Source: Sphingomonas sp. HITSZ_GF (lineage in GTDB: Bacteria; Pseudomonadota; Alphaproteobacteria; Sphingomonadales; Sphingomonadaceae). Taken from it: a DNA stretch of 64,000 nt. The notes beneath the pieces are model-generated. The model saw nothing but the letters and a program-made list of their open reading frames with translations, searched no databases and had not been told where the DNA came from. The position numbers and the translations under genes were made by a program. The stretch spans positions 930,001-994,000 of the forward strand of contig NZ_JARQXA010000001.1 of the NCBI RefSeq assembly GCF_029543155.1. Direction: 5' to 3'. Below, in pieces: positions 47,308 through 55,715 of the stretch (within the stretch, counting starts at the first letter, position 1; each line of letters begins with the position of its first letter).

Positions 47308-47384
47308 GTCATCCCGGCGGAAGCCGGGATCTCAGGCGACAGATACGCGCCACTGCACGAGATCCCGGCTTTCGCCGGGATGAC
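47308..47384. repeat. REPIN-like inverted repeat (family A)
   Basis: Left arm GTCATCCCGGCGGAAGCCGG; right arm GAGATCCCGGCTTTCGCCGG then GATGAC, 1 mismatch. It lies between divergent metG and the exported protein at 47404, 20 nt before that ATG. Confidence 0.88.
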
Positions 47385-47403
47385 GATTTGGGAGAGAACC
47401 GGA

Positions 47404-48039
47404 ATGCGAATCTGGGCACTCACAGCACTGCTGATCGCCACCCCGGCAGCGGCACAAACCAAATCTCCGATCAATGACGACGCGATCAAGACCTTCCTCG
47501 AAAAGGGCGAGGAAGTGGAGAGCCGCACCGACGGAGACCTCAACGGCGACGGTCAGATCGATACCGTGCTGGTGGGCCGCGGCGAGGAGACGCGGACGGT
47601 GAAGGTCCTGCTCCAGACCCGGAGCCCGGTCGATATCGACCTGACGCCGGTGGGCACGCTCAAGCTCGACAGCTATCCGCTTGGCCCGGCCGATGTCGTG
47701 ATCGCCAAGGGCGTGCTCAAGATCACCGACTTGGTCGGCGGCACCACTGCGGTGAACAGCGTCTATCGCTATCGGCTGGTCCCTGGCGCCAAGCCCCGCA
47801 TGCGGCTGATCGGCCTCGACGCCACGCTTTACAGCCGCACCTATGCGCATGACGGCTCCGAGATCAGCTGGAACCTGCTCACCGGCGACTACATCACACG
47901 CGAGATGAAGCTCAACAAGAAGGGCGGCGAGGCCGCCTACGACCCGATCATCGAGAAGAAGAGCAAGAAGCCGAGCAAGCCGCTCTACATGGAGGACTCG
48001 CCCGATCCCAACGAACTGCTGGGCTGGGGGGAGAAGTAA
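47404..48039 (+). CDS. Exported hypothetical protein with Asp-rich Ca-like loop
   Basis: A 211-aa protein with a signal peptide (MRIWALTALLIATPAAAQ). Near the mature start is SRTDGDLNGDGQIDTVLVGR, an Asp/Asn/Asp/Asp pattern like a calcium-binding dockerin or FG-GAP loop, followed by about six beta-strands with a repeated V/L-rich rhythm. The end is Lys/Glu-rich (KKSKKPSKPLYMEDSPDP). No named family recognised; probably periplasmic and possibly calcium-binding. Start ATG at 47404; the upstream open frame is the repeat. Confidence 0.65.
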   Translation: MRIWALTALLIATPAAAQTKSPINDDAIKTFLEKGEEVESRTDGDLNGDGQIDTVLVGRGEETRTVKVLLQTRSPVDIDLTPVGTLKLDSYPLGPADVVIAKGVLKITDLVGGTTAVNSVYRYRLVPGAKPRMRLIGLDATLYSRTYAHDGSEISWNLLTGDYITREMKLNKKGGEAAYDPIIEKKSKKPSKPLYMEDSPDPNELLGWGEK

Positions 48040-48042
48040 GGC

Positions 48043-48369
48043 TTAGCCGAACAGCTTCTCCGTCGGCACCGGCGCATCGCCGATCGCCACGCCGGTCTTG
48101 CGCTCGTGCACCTTGCGCACCGCCTCGGCGATCTCCTTGTCGATCGCTTCCTTCTCCTTGGGTGGGAGCTTCTTGTAGTCCTCCTCGGATAGATCGTGCT
48201 TCTTGAGCACCGCGTCGCGGGCGCGCTCCTCGGGCGTCTCGCTGGCGGCCTTCTTGAACGCCTCCAGGATGGCGTCGAAGTTCAGGTCGCTCGATCCGTT
48301 GCTGGCCGCTGCGCCCGAAGTCGGGGTGCCGCTGGTATCGATGCCGGTAATGCCGGTGATTGCGCTCAT
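48043..48369 (-). CDS. Small hypothetical protein
   Basis: 108 aa, no signal. An N-terminal Gly/Ser/Thr-rich stretch (about 1-27), then a charged helical region with KKHDLSEEDYKKLPPKEKEA and a second helix. I recognise no domain. It converges with the exported protein at 47404 (3 nt apart). The frame looks real, but the function is unknown. Confidence 0.6.
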   Translation of the reverse strand: MSAITGITGIDTSGTPTSGAAASNGSSDLNFDAILEAFKKAASETPEERARDAVLKKHDLSEEDYKKLPPKEKEAIDKEIAEAVRKVHERKTGVAIGDAPVPTEKLFG

Positions 48370-48420
48370 GTCCGATCCCCTGTTTCGGGGCCGGAATAAC
48401 CCAGCTTGCCTAAGGCGGCG

Positions 48421-49398
48421 TTAAGCGCGCCCGAGCCGGGCGAGGATGCCGCCCATCTCGAACACCGTCGCCGAGGCATCGAGCGAGAGCCCGGTCGCGG
48501 CCCCGCCCAGCTCGCGCGCGGCGGCATAGGCATCGAGCGCGATCTTCAGGGCGTCGCCCGACAATGGCCGGGCTCGCTCGGCGATGAAGCTCGGCGCCCG
48601 CTCCAGGAACGCTTCGTAGCGTGGCTGCGCGGCCTTGGCGCCGAGCAGCTTTGCCAGCCGGCTGCGGATCATGTTGGACGGGTCGCCGGTCTCGGCCAGC
48701 GCGACCATCTCGCTTTCGAGCGCGGCGATGTCGAGCCCTGCAAAGCCGAGCGCGCGGCCGGGCGAACCCTCCCCGGCCTTCACCAGCGCCGCGATCTCGT
48801 CGCTGTTGGCCTCGGGAATATGGCTGCGCAGGATATGCGCGACATCGGCATCGGGCAGCGCCTCGAAGCGCAACAGCCGGCAGCGCGAGCGGATCGTCGG
48901 CAGCAGCCGCCCCGGCGCATGGCTCACCAGCAGGAAGATCGTGCCCGCAGGCGGCTCCTCTAGGTTCTTGAGCAGCGCATTGGCGCCGCCGCGCTCGAGA
49001 TCGTCGATCGCGTCGATCACGATGACGCGGCGCGACGAGAAGCTCGGCTTGGTCGCGAACAGCGCCTGGAGCGAGCGGACCTGCGCGATGGTGATCGAAC
49101 GGGCCAGCGCCTCGTCGGGCTTGTCCGGATCCTTGGGCAGGCGGACCAGCTCGCGATAATCGGGGTGCGCGCCCGCCTCGACCAGATGGACCGTCTGGCT
49201 TTCGGCCGGAACTTCCCAGCCCGGGGCGAGGTGGTCGCGCCCCGCCGCCTCGGCGAGCAGGCGCAGCGCCGCCTGCCGGGCGAAACTCCCCTTCCCCACG
49301 CCTTCGGGCCCGGCGATCAGCCAGGCATGGTGCAGGTTGCCGTTCCGCATGGCGGCGGCGAGTGCCTCACGGGCAGGTTCGTTGCCGATCAGGGGCAT
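48421..49398 (-). CDS. holB: DNA polymerase III subunit delta'
   Basis: A 325-aa clamp-loader AAA+ subunit. Seen: HAWLIAGPEGVGKGSFARQAALRLL (Walker A-type), the sensor-like VIVIDAIDDLERGGANALLK, the conserved NLEEPPAGTIFLLVSH, and RSRCRLL. It loads the beta clamp with delta and tau/gamma. In relatives the gene directly upstream is usually tmk; here dacC follows after only about 104 nt of repeat. Confidence 0.94.
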   Translation of the reverse strand: MPLIGNEPAREALAAAMRNGNLHHAWLIAGPEGVGKGSFARQAALRLLAEAAGRDHLAPGWEVPAESQTVHLVEAGAHPDYRELVRLPKDPDKPDEALARSITIAQVRSLQALFATKPSFSSRRVIVIDAIDDLERGGANALLKNLEEPPAGTIFLLVSHAPGRLLPTIRSRCRLLRFEALPDADVAHILRSHIPEANSDEIAALVKAGEGSPGRALGFAGLDIAALESEMVALAETGDPSNMIRSRLAKLLGAKAAQPRYEAFLERAPSFIAERARPLSGDALKIALDAYAAARELGGAATGLSLDASATVFEMGGILARLGRA

Positions 49399-49420
49399 GG
49401 CGTCACCTTAGCCATAACCC

Positions 49421-49497
49421 TCACCCCGGCGAAAGCCGGGGTCTCGGGCGAAGGCGGGAAAAGAGCGGCACCCAATCCCGGCCTTCGCCGGGATGAC
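49421..49497. repeat. REPIN-like inverted repeat (family A)
   Basis: Left arm TCACCCCGGCGAAAGCCGGG, missing the GTCAT cap; right arm ATCCCGGCCTTCGCCGGGAT then GAC. It fills the holB-dacC gap, where tmk would be expected. Confidence 0.8.
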
Positions 49498-49502
49498 GGG
49501 TC

Positions 49503-50672
49503 TTACGCTCCGAACAGCGACCAGAAGCCGCGCCAGGCGCGCCCGAAGAAGCCGGCCTCGGCGACGTCCTTCTCGGCGACCAGCGGCACGGTCTGAGACG
49601 GCAGGCCCGGCGAATCAATGACGAGGTCGGCGATATGATCGCCTGCCTTGAAGCCCGCCTGGACCGGACCGTTATAGACGATGCGGCCCTGCATCTCGGG
49701 CGCAGTGCCCGAAGGCACGGTGGCAGTCAGATCGCGCGGCGCGACGACGCCGACGCTACCGGCGGTCCCGCCCTGCACCTGCACCTCGCCGACCTTGCGG
49801 CCCTTCTTGACCAGCGCCTTGGCCTGCCAGGCGCGGAAGCCCCAGTTCATGAACTTCACCGATTCATCGGCGCGGCCGTTGTAGGTGGTGAGGCCGGCAA
49901 CGACCATGACGAGGCGGCGGCCATTCTGCTCTGCCGAGCCGGTGAAGCCATAGCCGGCCTCCTCGGTGTGCCCGGTCTTGAGGCCGTCGGCGCCCTGCAC
50001 GCGCCCGAGCAGCGGGTCGCGGTTCGCCTGACTGATGTCGGCGCCGGCGCCCAGCGTCTTGCCCCAGGTGAAGCTGGGGAGCGAATAGAACTGCTTGTAG
50101 AGGTCCGGATGATCCTTGATCGTCGCGGCGGCGAGATGCGCCAGGTCGCGCGCGGTCACATAGGTGCGGCCCTCGTCGGGCCAGCCGTTCGACGTGCCGA
50201 AATGGCTGTTGGTCAGGCCTAGGCGCTTGCCCTGCTCGTTCATCCGCTGGACAAAGGCTTCCTCGGTGCCCGAAATGCCCTCGGCCAGCACGACGCAGGC
50301 ATCGTTGCCGGACAGCGTGACGATGCCCTTGAGCAGGTCCGAGACAGTCGGCTTCTCGCCCACTGCCAGGAACATGGTCGAGCCCTGCGAGTGCCACTTC
50401 TTCCAGGTCTCGGGCTGAACCTCGATCTGCTGGTCGAGCTTGAGCTGGCCCTTCTTGATCAGGTCGAAGGCGACATAGACGGTCATCATCTTCGCCATCG
50501 ACGCCGGCGGCATGCGCCGGTCGGCATCCTTGGCGTAGAGCACCGCGCCCGAGGACAGGTCCTCCATATAGGCGACCGGCGCTATCGTATCGAAAGGCGG
50601 CGGGCCTGCGGCATTCGTGGCTTGGGCAGCGGCTAGCGCCAGGAACGATGCGGCAAGCAGCAACTTCTTCAT
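49503..50672 (-). CDS. dacC: D-alanyl-D-alanine carboxypeptidase (PBP5/6-like)
   Basis: A 389-aa low-molecular-weight penicillin-binding protein. Signal peptide to about residue 22. SxxK at Ser58-Met-Ala-Lys61, the SGN motif in TLSGNDACVVL, and the KTG triad in DGLKTGHTEEAGY. The C-terminal domain (about 280-370) is beta-rich, followed by an amphipathic tail (AEAGFFGRAWRGFWSLFG) suited to membrane anchoring. It trims pentapeptide stems in the periplasm. The exact subfamily (DacA/C/D) is unsettled. Confidence 0.92.
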   Translation of the reverse strand: MKKLLLAASFLALAAAQATNAAGPPPFDTIAPVAYMEDLSSGAVLYAKDADRRMPPASMAKMMTVYVAFDLIKKGQLKLDQQIEVQPETWKKWHSQGSTMFLAVGEKPTVSDLLKGIVTLSGNDACVVLAEGISGTEEAFVQRMNEQGKRLGLTNSHFGTSNGWPDEGRTYVTARDLAHLAAATIKDHPDLYKQFYSLPSFTWGKTLGAGADISQANRDPLLGRVQGADGLKTGHTEEAGYGFTGSAEQNGRRLVMVVAGLTTYNGRADESVKFMNWGFRAWQAKALVKKGRKVGEVQVQGGTAGSVGVVAPRDLTATVPSGTAPEMQGRIVYNGPVQAGFKAGDHIADLVIDSPGLPSQTVPLVAEKDVAEAGFFGRAWRGFWSLFGA

Positions 50673-50689
50673 GTGATTCGTCCGGCCTT

Positions 50690-51847
50690 TCAGTTGGCTT
50701 GGACGCGTGCATCTCCATAGCCCGCGCCCGCGGCGCGCCGTCGTGCCGCTTCGGCCTCGCCCGCCGTGGCGAAGGGACCGAGCTGGACGCGATAGAGCCC
50801 GCTACCCGGCTTTACGAAGCCGCCTAGGCTTTGGGCAAGCGCTTGTGCGCGACCAGCGTTAGAAAGTGCGGCAACCTGCACGACAAATCTGCCGTTCGCA
50901 GCCGGACGTGCCGCGGGAGGCGCGGTTCGCACGGGGGCCGGGCGCGGCGCAGTGGTGCGCGGCGCGGTATAGGCGGGCGGCGTATAGCTGGGTGCAGACG
51001 CGTAGCTCGGGCGGTTCGGCAGGTGCTTGCGGAGCGCGGTGAGCAGCACCTGCGGCGCATCGGCACGGTCGCCCGCCGGCCGGCCGGCCTGGAGCGCGCT
51101 CTTGTCCATTGCGGGCGGGTTCACGCTGCGGATGCGCACGCCGACCGTATCGCCGCTCGCACCGAGCAGGCGGGCGGCACCGGCCGACAGGTCGATCGGG
51201 TGGTTGGCGCCCGGATCGGTGCCGGTCACCAGCACCAGGATCGTCCGCCCGGTATCGAGCGAAGTCACCTCGACATAGCTGTTGGCCGGCAGCGAGCGGT
51301 GCACCGCCACCACCGCCTGGTCCATCGCGCCGCCACCGCTCACCGGACGCACCCCGGCATAGCCGATCTCGTCATAGCGCGGCGTCTCGCCCGGTGCCGG
51401 CTGCGACGAGCCGCTCGGCCCGGCCGCACCCGCGGCGGGGTCGGCATAGTCCTGCGGCACCTGCTGCTGCACTTGCGGCTGGGGCTGGGGCTGCCACTGC
51501 TGCTGCGCCGGCGCGCTCCGCTGCTGGCGCACGGGCGCGCTGCTACCCGGCACGGCATAGGAAGCACCGGGGGCACTCGCCTGGGGCGGCACCGGCGCGG
51601 GATCGGTCCATTGCGGCTGCGGCTCGGGCTGCTGCGGCGCAGGCTGGTATTGCGGCTGGGGCTGCTGGCGCGCGGGGCGCGTGCGCAGCGTGCCATCGGC
51701 GGCGCGCCAGGTTTCGCTCGATTGGGCGTCCTGGCTGCCACCATAGGCCTGCGCGCCTACGGAGCCCAGGTTCTGGGCATAGCTCGGGGCTCCGCCGCCA
51801 AGGGCAGCCAGGAGCGTGAGCGCGGAAATGCTAGCGTTCGACCTCAT
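50690..51847 (-). CDS. RlpA-like/SPOR-domain envelope protein
   Basis: A 385-aa protein with a signal peptide (about 1-24, no lipobox Cys). A Pro/Gln-rich linker of about 60-135 residues, a double-psi beta-barrel region (about 155-255, with IRSVNPPAMD), an Ala/Pro linker, then a SPOR domain (about 315-385, FVVQVAALSNAGRAQ and LYRVQLGPFAT). SPOR binds denuded glycan at septa. The barrel lacks the usual YGxxF...RTASGE signature of catalytic RlpA, so lytic activity is doubtful. It lies between mltB and dacC and overlaps mltB by 17 nt. Confidence 0.8.
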   Translation of the reverse strand: MRSNASISALTLLAALGGGAPSYAQNLGSVGAQAYGGSQDAQSSETWRAADGTLRTRPARQQPQPQYQPAPQQPEPQPQWTDPAPVPPQASAPGASYAVPGSSAPVRQQRSAPAQQQWQPQPQPQVQQQVPQDYADPAAGAAGPSGSSQPAPGETPRYDEIGYAGVRPVSGGGAMDQAVVAVHRSLPANSYVEVTSLDTGRTILVLVTGTDPGANHPIDLSAGAARLLGASGDTVGVRIRSVNPPAMDKSALQAGRPAGDRADAPQVLLTALRKHLPNRPSYASAPSYTPPAYTAPRTTAPRPAPVRTAPPAARPAANGRFVVQVAALSNAGRAQALAQSLGGFVKPGSGLYRVQLGPFATAGEAEAARRRAAGAGYGDARVQAN

Positions 51848-52877
51848 CGGCGAGCAGGCCTACCGACAAAGCGTAAAAATTCGAGCAATTATAGTCGAGG
51901 ATCACGCGATAATTTCCGGTGAGCAGGTAGCCGGTCTTGCCCGGGCCATCGGGCTCGAGCAGCGTCGCTTGGACATTGTCGGCCGGCCAGGCGCGGGTCT
52001 GCGGCACGATTCCCAGCGCACGCCACTCCGCCATCGTCTTCCAGCGGCTGTGCCGGTCGAACACGCGCGGGCAGCGCGGCGCCGTGCTCCGGTTGACCAG
52101 CGCGGCGCGGTCGAGATTGGCCGGCACGCTGACCGCAAAGCCCCAGGGCTGGCCTTTCCGCCACCCGGCATTGACGAAATAATTGGCGATCGAGGCAAGC
52201 GTGTCGGGCTCGCTGGTCCAGATATCGGCCATGCCGTCGCCATCGCCATCCTCCGCAAGGCGAAGATAGACCGAAGGCAGGAATTGCGGCCCGCCGAACG
52301 CCCCTGCCCAGCTTCCCACCAGCTTCTCGCGCGGCACGCCGCGGTCGATCATCTTGAGCGTCGCGATGAACTCGCTGGCGAACAGGTCGCGCCGCCGCCC
52401 TTCATAGGCCAGGCTGGCGAGCGCGCGCGGCAGGTCGAATCCGCCCATCACCCGCCCGTAATTGGTCTCGTGCCCCCAGATCGCGACCATGATCGATTCG
52501 GGCACGCCGGTCTCGTTCTCGATCTTCTGCAACCGGAAGCGCTGGCGCTGGTAGGCCGCCCGCCCCTGGCTGATCCGCGCGGCATCGACATGCTTCACGC
52601 GATAGGGCTCGAAATTGGAGATCGGCGCGTTGGGCGCGGTTTCGGGCTGCTGTCGGTCGAGCGCCACCACACGGGCATTGTAGGTCAGCGTCGGGATCAC
52701 CGCGTCGATCGTCCGCCGGGTTACACCCTGCGCCGCCGCCTGGCGCGAAAGCTCGCCCAGATAGGTCTGGAATCCGCTCTCGTCCTGCGCGATCGCAGGC
52801 GCACCCACCGGCGCCGCCGCGATCACGGCCACGCCCAAGGCCAACAGGCCACGCACTACGCCACTTCGTCCCCGCAT
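51831..52877 (-). CDS. mltB: Lytic murein transglycosylase B
   Basis: A 348-aa lytic transglycosylase of family GH103, periplasmic. Signal peptide to about residue 30. Seen: the catalytic Glu in VAIWGHETNYGRVMGG, the GAFGGPQFLPSVYL segment, and DGDGDGMADIWTSEPDT, a conserved metal-binding type loop in the family, then the PNLDRAALVNR-like region and C-terminal peptidoglycan-binding end. It has no lipobox. The divergent tRNA lies 108 nt away. Confidence 0.92.
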   Translation of the reverse strand: MRGRSGVVRGLLALGVAVIAAAPVGAPAIAQDESGFQTYLGELSRQAAAQGVTRRTIDAVIPTLTYNARVVALDRQQPETAPNAPISNFEPYRVKHVDAARISQGRAAYQRQRFRLQKIENETGVPESIMVAIWGHETNYGRVMGGFDLPRALASLAYEGRRRDLFASEFIATLKMIDRGVPREKLVGSWAGAFGGPQFLPSVYLRLAEDGDGDGMADIWTSEPDTLASIANYFVNAGWRKGQPWGFAVSVPANLDRAALVNRSTAPRCPRVFDRHSRWKTMAEWRALGIVPQTRAWPADNVQATLLEPDGPGKTGYLLTGNYRVILDYNCSNFYALSVGLLADEVER

Positions 52878-52940
52878 GCGCTTTTTGTGCCACAGGGCGG
52901 CGCGATGCAGAACCCCTGCCGGCCGACTTTCGTCAACAAA

Positions 52941-52969
52941 TTGTGGCGGATCGCCGCAGTTCGCGATAG
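52941..52969 (+). promoter_or_regulatory. Candidate promoter of tRNA-Ser
   Basis: TTGTGG at 52941-52946 and CGATAG at 52964-52969, spaced 17 nt, about 16 nt before the tRNA start. The position fits a tRNA promoter; the -10 match is modest. Confidence 0.3.
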
Positions 52970-52984
52970 CGCGGGTTCCGACGC

Positions 52985-53074
<90 letters not shown>

Positions 53075-53097
53075 CTCGATTTCAGGGGGTTAAGCCA

Positions 53098-53838
53098 ATG
53101 TCCGGACACTGGATCGCAGCCATCGCCGCCCTTGCGGCGCTCGCCCCTTCGGCGGCGCAGGCCGGCTCCTGCGAGGACAAGGCAGCCTGGGCTGCCGCCG
53201 CCCAGCCGGAGATCGACAAGGCCTTCGGCCTGATGAAGGCGCAGGACAAGACGGGGTTCGCCGCGATGCTGCCGGCGCTGCAGAAGCGCTATGCCACCCT
53301 CCCCGCCGCGATGCCCGCGGCCGAGCGCTGCGGCAACGAAGTGCGCGTCTATGACGAACACCAGTTCCTCGCCTATTCCGAAGCCAAGAAGGCCGGCAAG
53401 GCGATCGACGGCTTTCCGGCCAGCTCCAACTTCGTGCTGGTCAACCTCCATCATACCGAACTCGCCTATGCGGTCGGCTGGATCCAGTACGAGATGGAGG
53501 ATTATGCCGGCGCCAAGGCCAGCTATTACAAGGGTCTCGCGATCGCCCCGAACCAGCACGACCTGACCAAGGAATATGTCGCGACGCTGCTCAGCCTCTC
53601 GGCCTATCTCGAGATACCGCGCTTCGTCGAGCGCTTCCTGGCGGCCGACAAGGACCTCGCCGGCCCCGAGCGCGCCAACCTCATCGCCGCCAAGGGAATC
53701 GCCCTGATGGGCTTGAAAGACCGGATTGGCGCCGACAAGGCTGCCAAAGAGGCGCTCGCGATCGATCCCGCGAATGAATATGCGCAGTTGGTCCTGAAGA
53801 TGATCGCCCAGGCCAACACAGCCAAGCCCGCGCAGTAG
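53098..53838 (+). CDS. Exported TPR-like protein
   Basis: A 246-aa protein with a signal peptide (MSGHWIAAIAALAALAPSAAQA). The mature part is helical with TPR-like units at the C-terminus: WIQYEMEDYAGAKASYYKGLAIAP and AKGIALMGLKDRIGADKAAKEALAIDP. A pair of cysteines (C25 and C78 region) may form a disulfide. Likely periplasmic scaffold; no further assignment. Starts 23 nt after the tRNA. Confidence 0.68.
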   Translation: MSGHWIAAIAALAALAPSAAQAGSCEDKAAWAAAAQPEIDKAFGLMKAQDKTGFAAMLPALQKRYATLPAAMPAAERCGNEVRVYDEHQFLAYSEAKKAGKAIDGFPASSNFVLVNLHHTELAYAVGWIQYEMEDYAGAKASYYKGLAIAPNQHDLTKEYVATLLSLSAYLEIPRFVERFLAADKDLAGPERANLIAAKGIALMGLKDRIGADKAAKEALAIDPANEYAQLVLKMIAQANTAKPAQ

Positions 53839-53858
53839 GATCGCCGCCGGGCCCGGGA

Positions 53859-54383
53859 TCAATCCCCCGGCATCGCCTTCCACATCGCGGCAGCGACACC
53901 GCCGCCGCCCACACTGATCGGCGACGTGTCTTCCTGGCCGTCGATCTTGAGCACCAGCATCGTGCTCAGCGCCGAACGGCGGAAGCGCGGCTTCCGATGG
54001 TCGGAAAGGATGTCGTACACCGCCCAGCTGCTGCCGCGCACGCTGGTGGTGTTCTTGCCGATGTCCAGCTTCGGCAGATGCCAGGCGGCCTGGGTGCGCA
54101 GCTGCTCGATCGAGAAGCTGGACTGGAGCACCACCGGCTCCCGAGGCATCGACCGAACCGGCAACAGGAAGCCCGAGCCGCGCTCGACGCCGCGATAGGC
54201 GATCGGCAGGAAGGCTGGATGCTGCACCGCCACGCTACGACCGGGCGGCGCCACGCGCTTGGCGATATTGGCCGCCAGCAGCGACTTCAGATTCGGAACG
54301 ACCGGCAAGTCTTTCTCGCCCGCCATGGCCATATTGGGCGCGGCACATGCCGCCGCGCAAAGCAGCAGACCCTTGAGCATCAC
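53859..54383 (-). CDS. Exported hypothetical protein
   Basis: 174 aa with a signal peptide (about 1-21, LLLCAAACAAPNMAMA). The mature protein is beta-rich with a C-terminal MLVLKIDGQEDTSPISVGGG segment. No domain recognised. Start at the first Met or the second (MLKG) one codon later. Converges with the TPR-like gene. Function unknown. Confidence 0.6.
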   Translation of the reverse strand: MMLKGLLLCAAACAAPNMAMAGEKDLPVVPNLKSLLAANIAKRVAPPGRSVAVQHPAFLPIAYRGVERGSGFLLPVRSMPREPVVLQSSFSIEQLRTQAAWHLPKLDIGKNTTSVRGSSWAVYDILSDHRKPRFRRSALSTMLVLKIDGQEDTSPISVGGGGVAAAMWKAMPGD

Positions 54384-54476
54384 CAGTTTCCCCAGCAGGT
54401 GAAAGCTTGATCAGGATGTCCTAAACTGCGGACAAGTGCAATCGGCCGTGCAACCTTTCGGCGCACGGACGTGTCA

Positions 54477-54803
54477 TTATGCCGTAAGTGTCTCGAAAGC
54501 TTCGGGTGTGAGCGCGGTCTGGAACTCCAGACCCGCCTCGAAATCGCTCGACCAGACGACGCGTGCGGCAACATGCCCGATCTTGGGCAGCGCCAGCCAG
54601 ATCATCGAATTGGCCTTGATCAGCGAATAGGTGTGGATACGCGCGCCGTGGAGCGAGACGTCCACCACCTTGCACAATGCGCGATCCAGGCCGCCGCGGC
54701 CGATCTTCGCATCGAGCGACACGGGCGCGCGCATAGAGCGTCGCCGGCCCAGTTCCTCGGCCGGTTCGAACTCTGCTGCGAATGCTCGTGCTGCGCTTGC
54801 CAT
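54477..54803 (-). CDS. PilZ-domain protein
   Basis: 108 aa, single PilZ domain, a c-di-GMP receptor fold. Seen: the RRRSMR N-terminal arginine patch (RxxxR) and DVSLHGARI, the (D/N)xSxxG motif, both needed for ligand contact. No output domain or membrane segment. Start chosen at MASAARAF (54803). Sits between exported proteins and rpmE; it could link c-di-GMP to an unknown partner. Confidence 0.85.
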   Translation of the reverse strand: MASAARAFAAEFEPAEELGRRRSMRAPVSLDAKIGRGGLDRALCKVVDVSLHGARIHTYSLIKANSMIWLALPKIGHVAARVVWSSDFEAGLEFQTALTPEAFETLTA

Positions 54804-54829
54804 ACGGGGCAAGCTAGCCTTGGGTGGCT

Positions 54830-54857
54830 AACGGCGCGTTAACGAGAACGCGCCGTT
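54830..54857. terminator. 11-bp stem-loop terminator after rpmE
   Basis: AACGGCGCGTT-AACGAG-AACGCGCCGTT: a perfect 11-bp inverted repeat with a 6-nt loop, 14 nt beyond the rpmE stop. There is a TTT on the plus strand side, but no strong T-run for the minus strand, so it may be Rho-aided or a bidirectional barrier between rpmE and PilZ. Confidence 0.65.
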
Positions 54858-54870
54858 TCACCCACCCGGC

Positions 54871-55101
54871 TTACTTCTTGCCGAGGTTCAGGCCGCCGAA
54901 GCGCTTGTTGAAGCGCGCAACCTGGCCACCCTGATCAAGCATCTGGCCGCGACCGCCGGTCCAGGCCGGGTGCGCCAGCGGATCGATCTCGAGCTGCATG
55001 AGATCGCCTTCCTTGCCCCAGGTCGAACGGGTCTCGTAGGTCGTCCCGTCGGTCATCTGGACCTTGATCATGTGGTAATCGGGGTGGGTATCTTTCTTCA
55101 C
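54871..55101 (-). CDS. rpmE: 50S ribosomal protein L31
   Basis: A 76-aa ribosomal protein L31. Seen: [20 protein letters not shown] and the ending [25 protein letters not shown]. It lacks CxxC zinc cysteines, as in C- (zinc-free) L31 forms. It bridges the two ribosomal subunits. Separated from fabZ by 134 nt with no obvious gene, so it likely has its own promoter. Confidence 0.95.
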   Translation of the reverse strand: MKKDTHPDYHMIKVQMTDGTTYETRSTWGKEGDLMQLEIDPLAHPAWTGGRGQMLDQGGQVARFNKRFGGLNLGKK

Positions 55102-55235
55102 GCCAAATTCCTTGAAAAGCCGCCGGTTTCCGACCGGCAGAGCGCGCGCGCCTAGCAGAGACGCGAGCGCCGCGCAACCTGAAGGCTACGCGGCGCCGGG
55201 AATTGCACGCCAGGGTCGCCCCCGGCACCGATGGC

Positions 55236-55715
55236 TCAAGCCGAAGGCGGGTCCGCGATCATGGCGGTGAACTCGCACTCGGTGGCGACTTCGCCGTTCA
55301 GCATCGCGCGGCCGGCGAACTTGCAGACGCGCGTGCGCTTCTGGATGAACTCGACCTCGAGGCGGAGCAGCACACCGGGCTCGACCGGCTTGCGGAACTT
55401 CACACCGTCGATCGACATGAAATAGACGAGCTTGCCCGAGCCGGCGAGGCCAAGGCTCTCCACCGCGAGCACGCCCGCCGCCTGCGCCAGCGCCTCCACC
55501 TGGAGGACGCCGGGCATGATCGGCCTTCCGGGGAAATGCCCCTGGAAGAATTCCTCGTTCATCGACACCGCCTTGATCGCAGCGATTCGCTGGTCGGGGA
55601 CCAGCTCCTCGACGCGATCGACGAGCAGCATCGGGTAACGATGCGGCAGCGCCGCCATCACCCGCTTGATATCAAGCGGGCCGATGTCGGCGCCGGCCGT
55701 TGCTTCCTCGCTCAC
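55236..55715 (-). CDS. fabZ: (3R)-hydroxyacyl-ACP dehydratase FabZ
   Basis: A 159-aa hot-dog dehydratase of fatty-acid synthesis. Seen: [14 protein letters not shown], the catalytic His in [15 protein letters not shown], and Glu in [12 protein letters not shown]. The start is a GTG at 55715 (VSEEATAG) that overlaps the skp stop (GTGA). In lipid A-producing bacteria this gene is often embedded with lpxD, lpxA and lpxB; none is here. Confidence 0.94.
   Translation of the reverse strand: MSEEATAGADIGPLDIKRVMAALPHRYPMLLVDRVEELVPDQRIAAIKAVSMNEEFFQGHFPGRPIMPGVLQVEALAQAAGVLAVESLGLAGSGKLVYFMSIDGVKFRKPVEPGVLLRLEVEFIQKRTRVCKFAGRAMLNGEVATECEFTAMIADPPSA

Noticed and set aside
47278..47403. Upstream extension of the 47404 gene through the REPIN (peptide with ISVIPAEAGISG)
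   Set aside because: The extension is translated palindrome sequence; the signal peptide begins at 47404.
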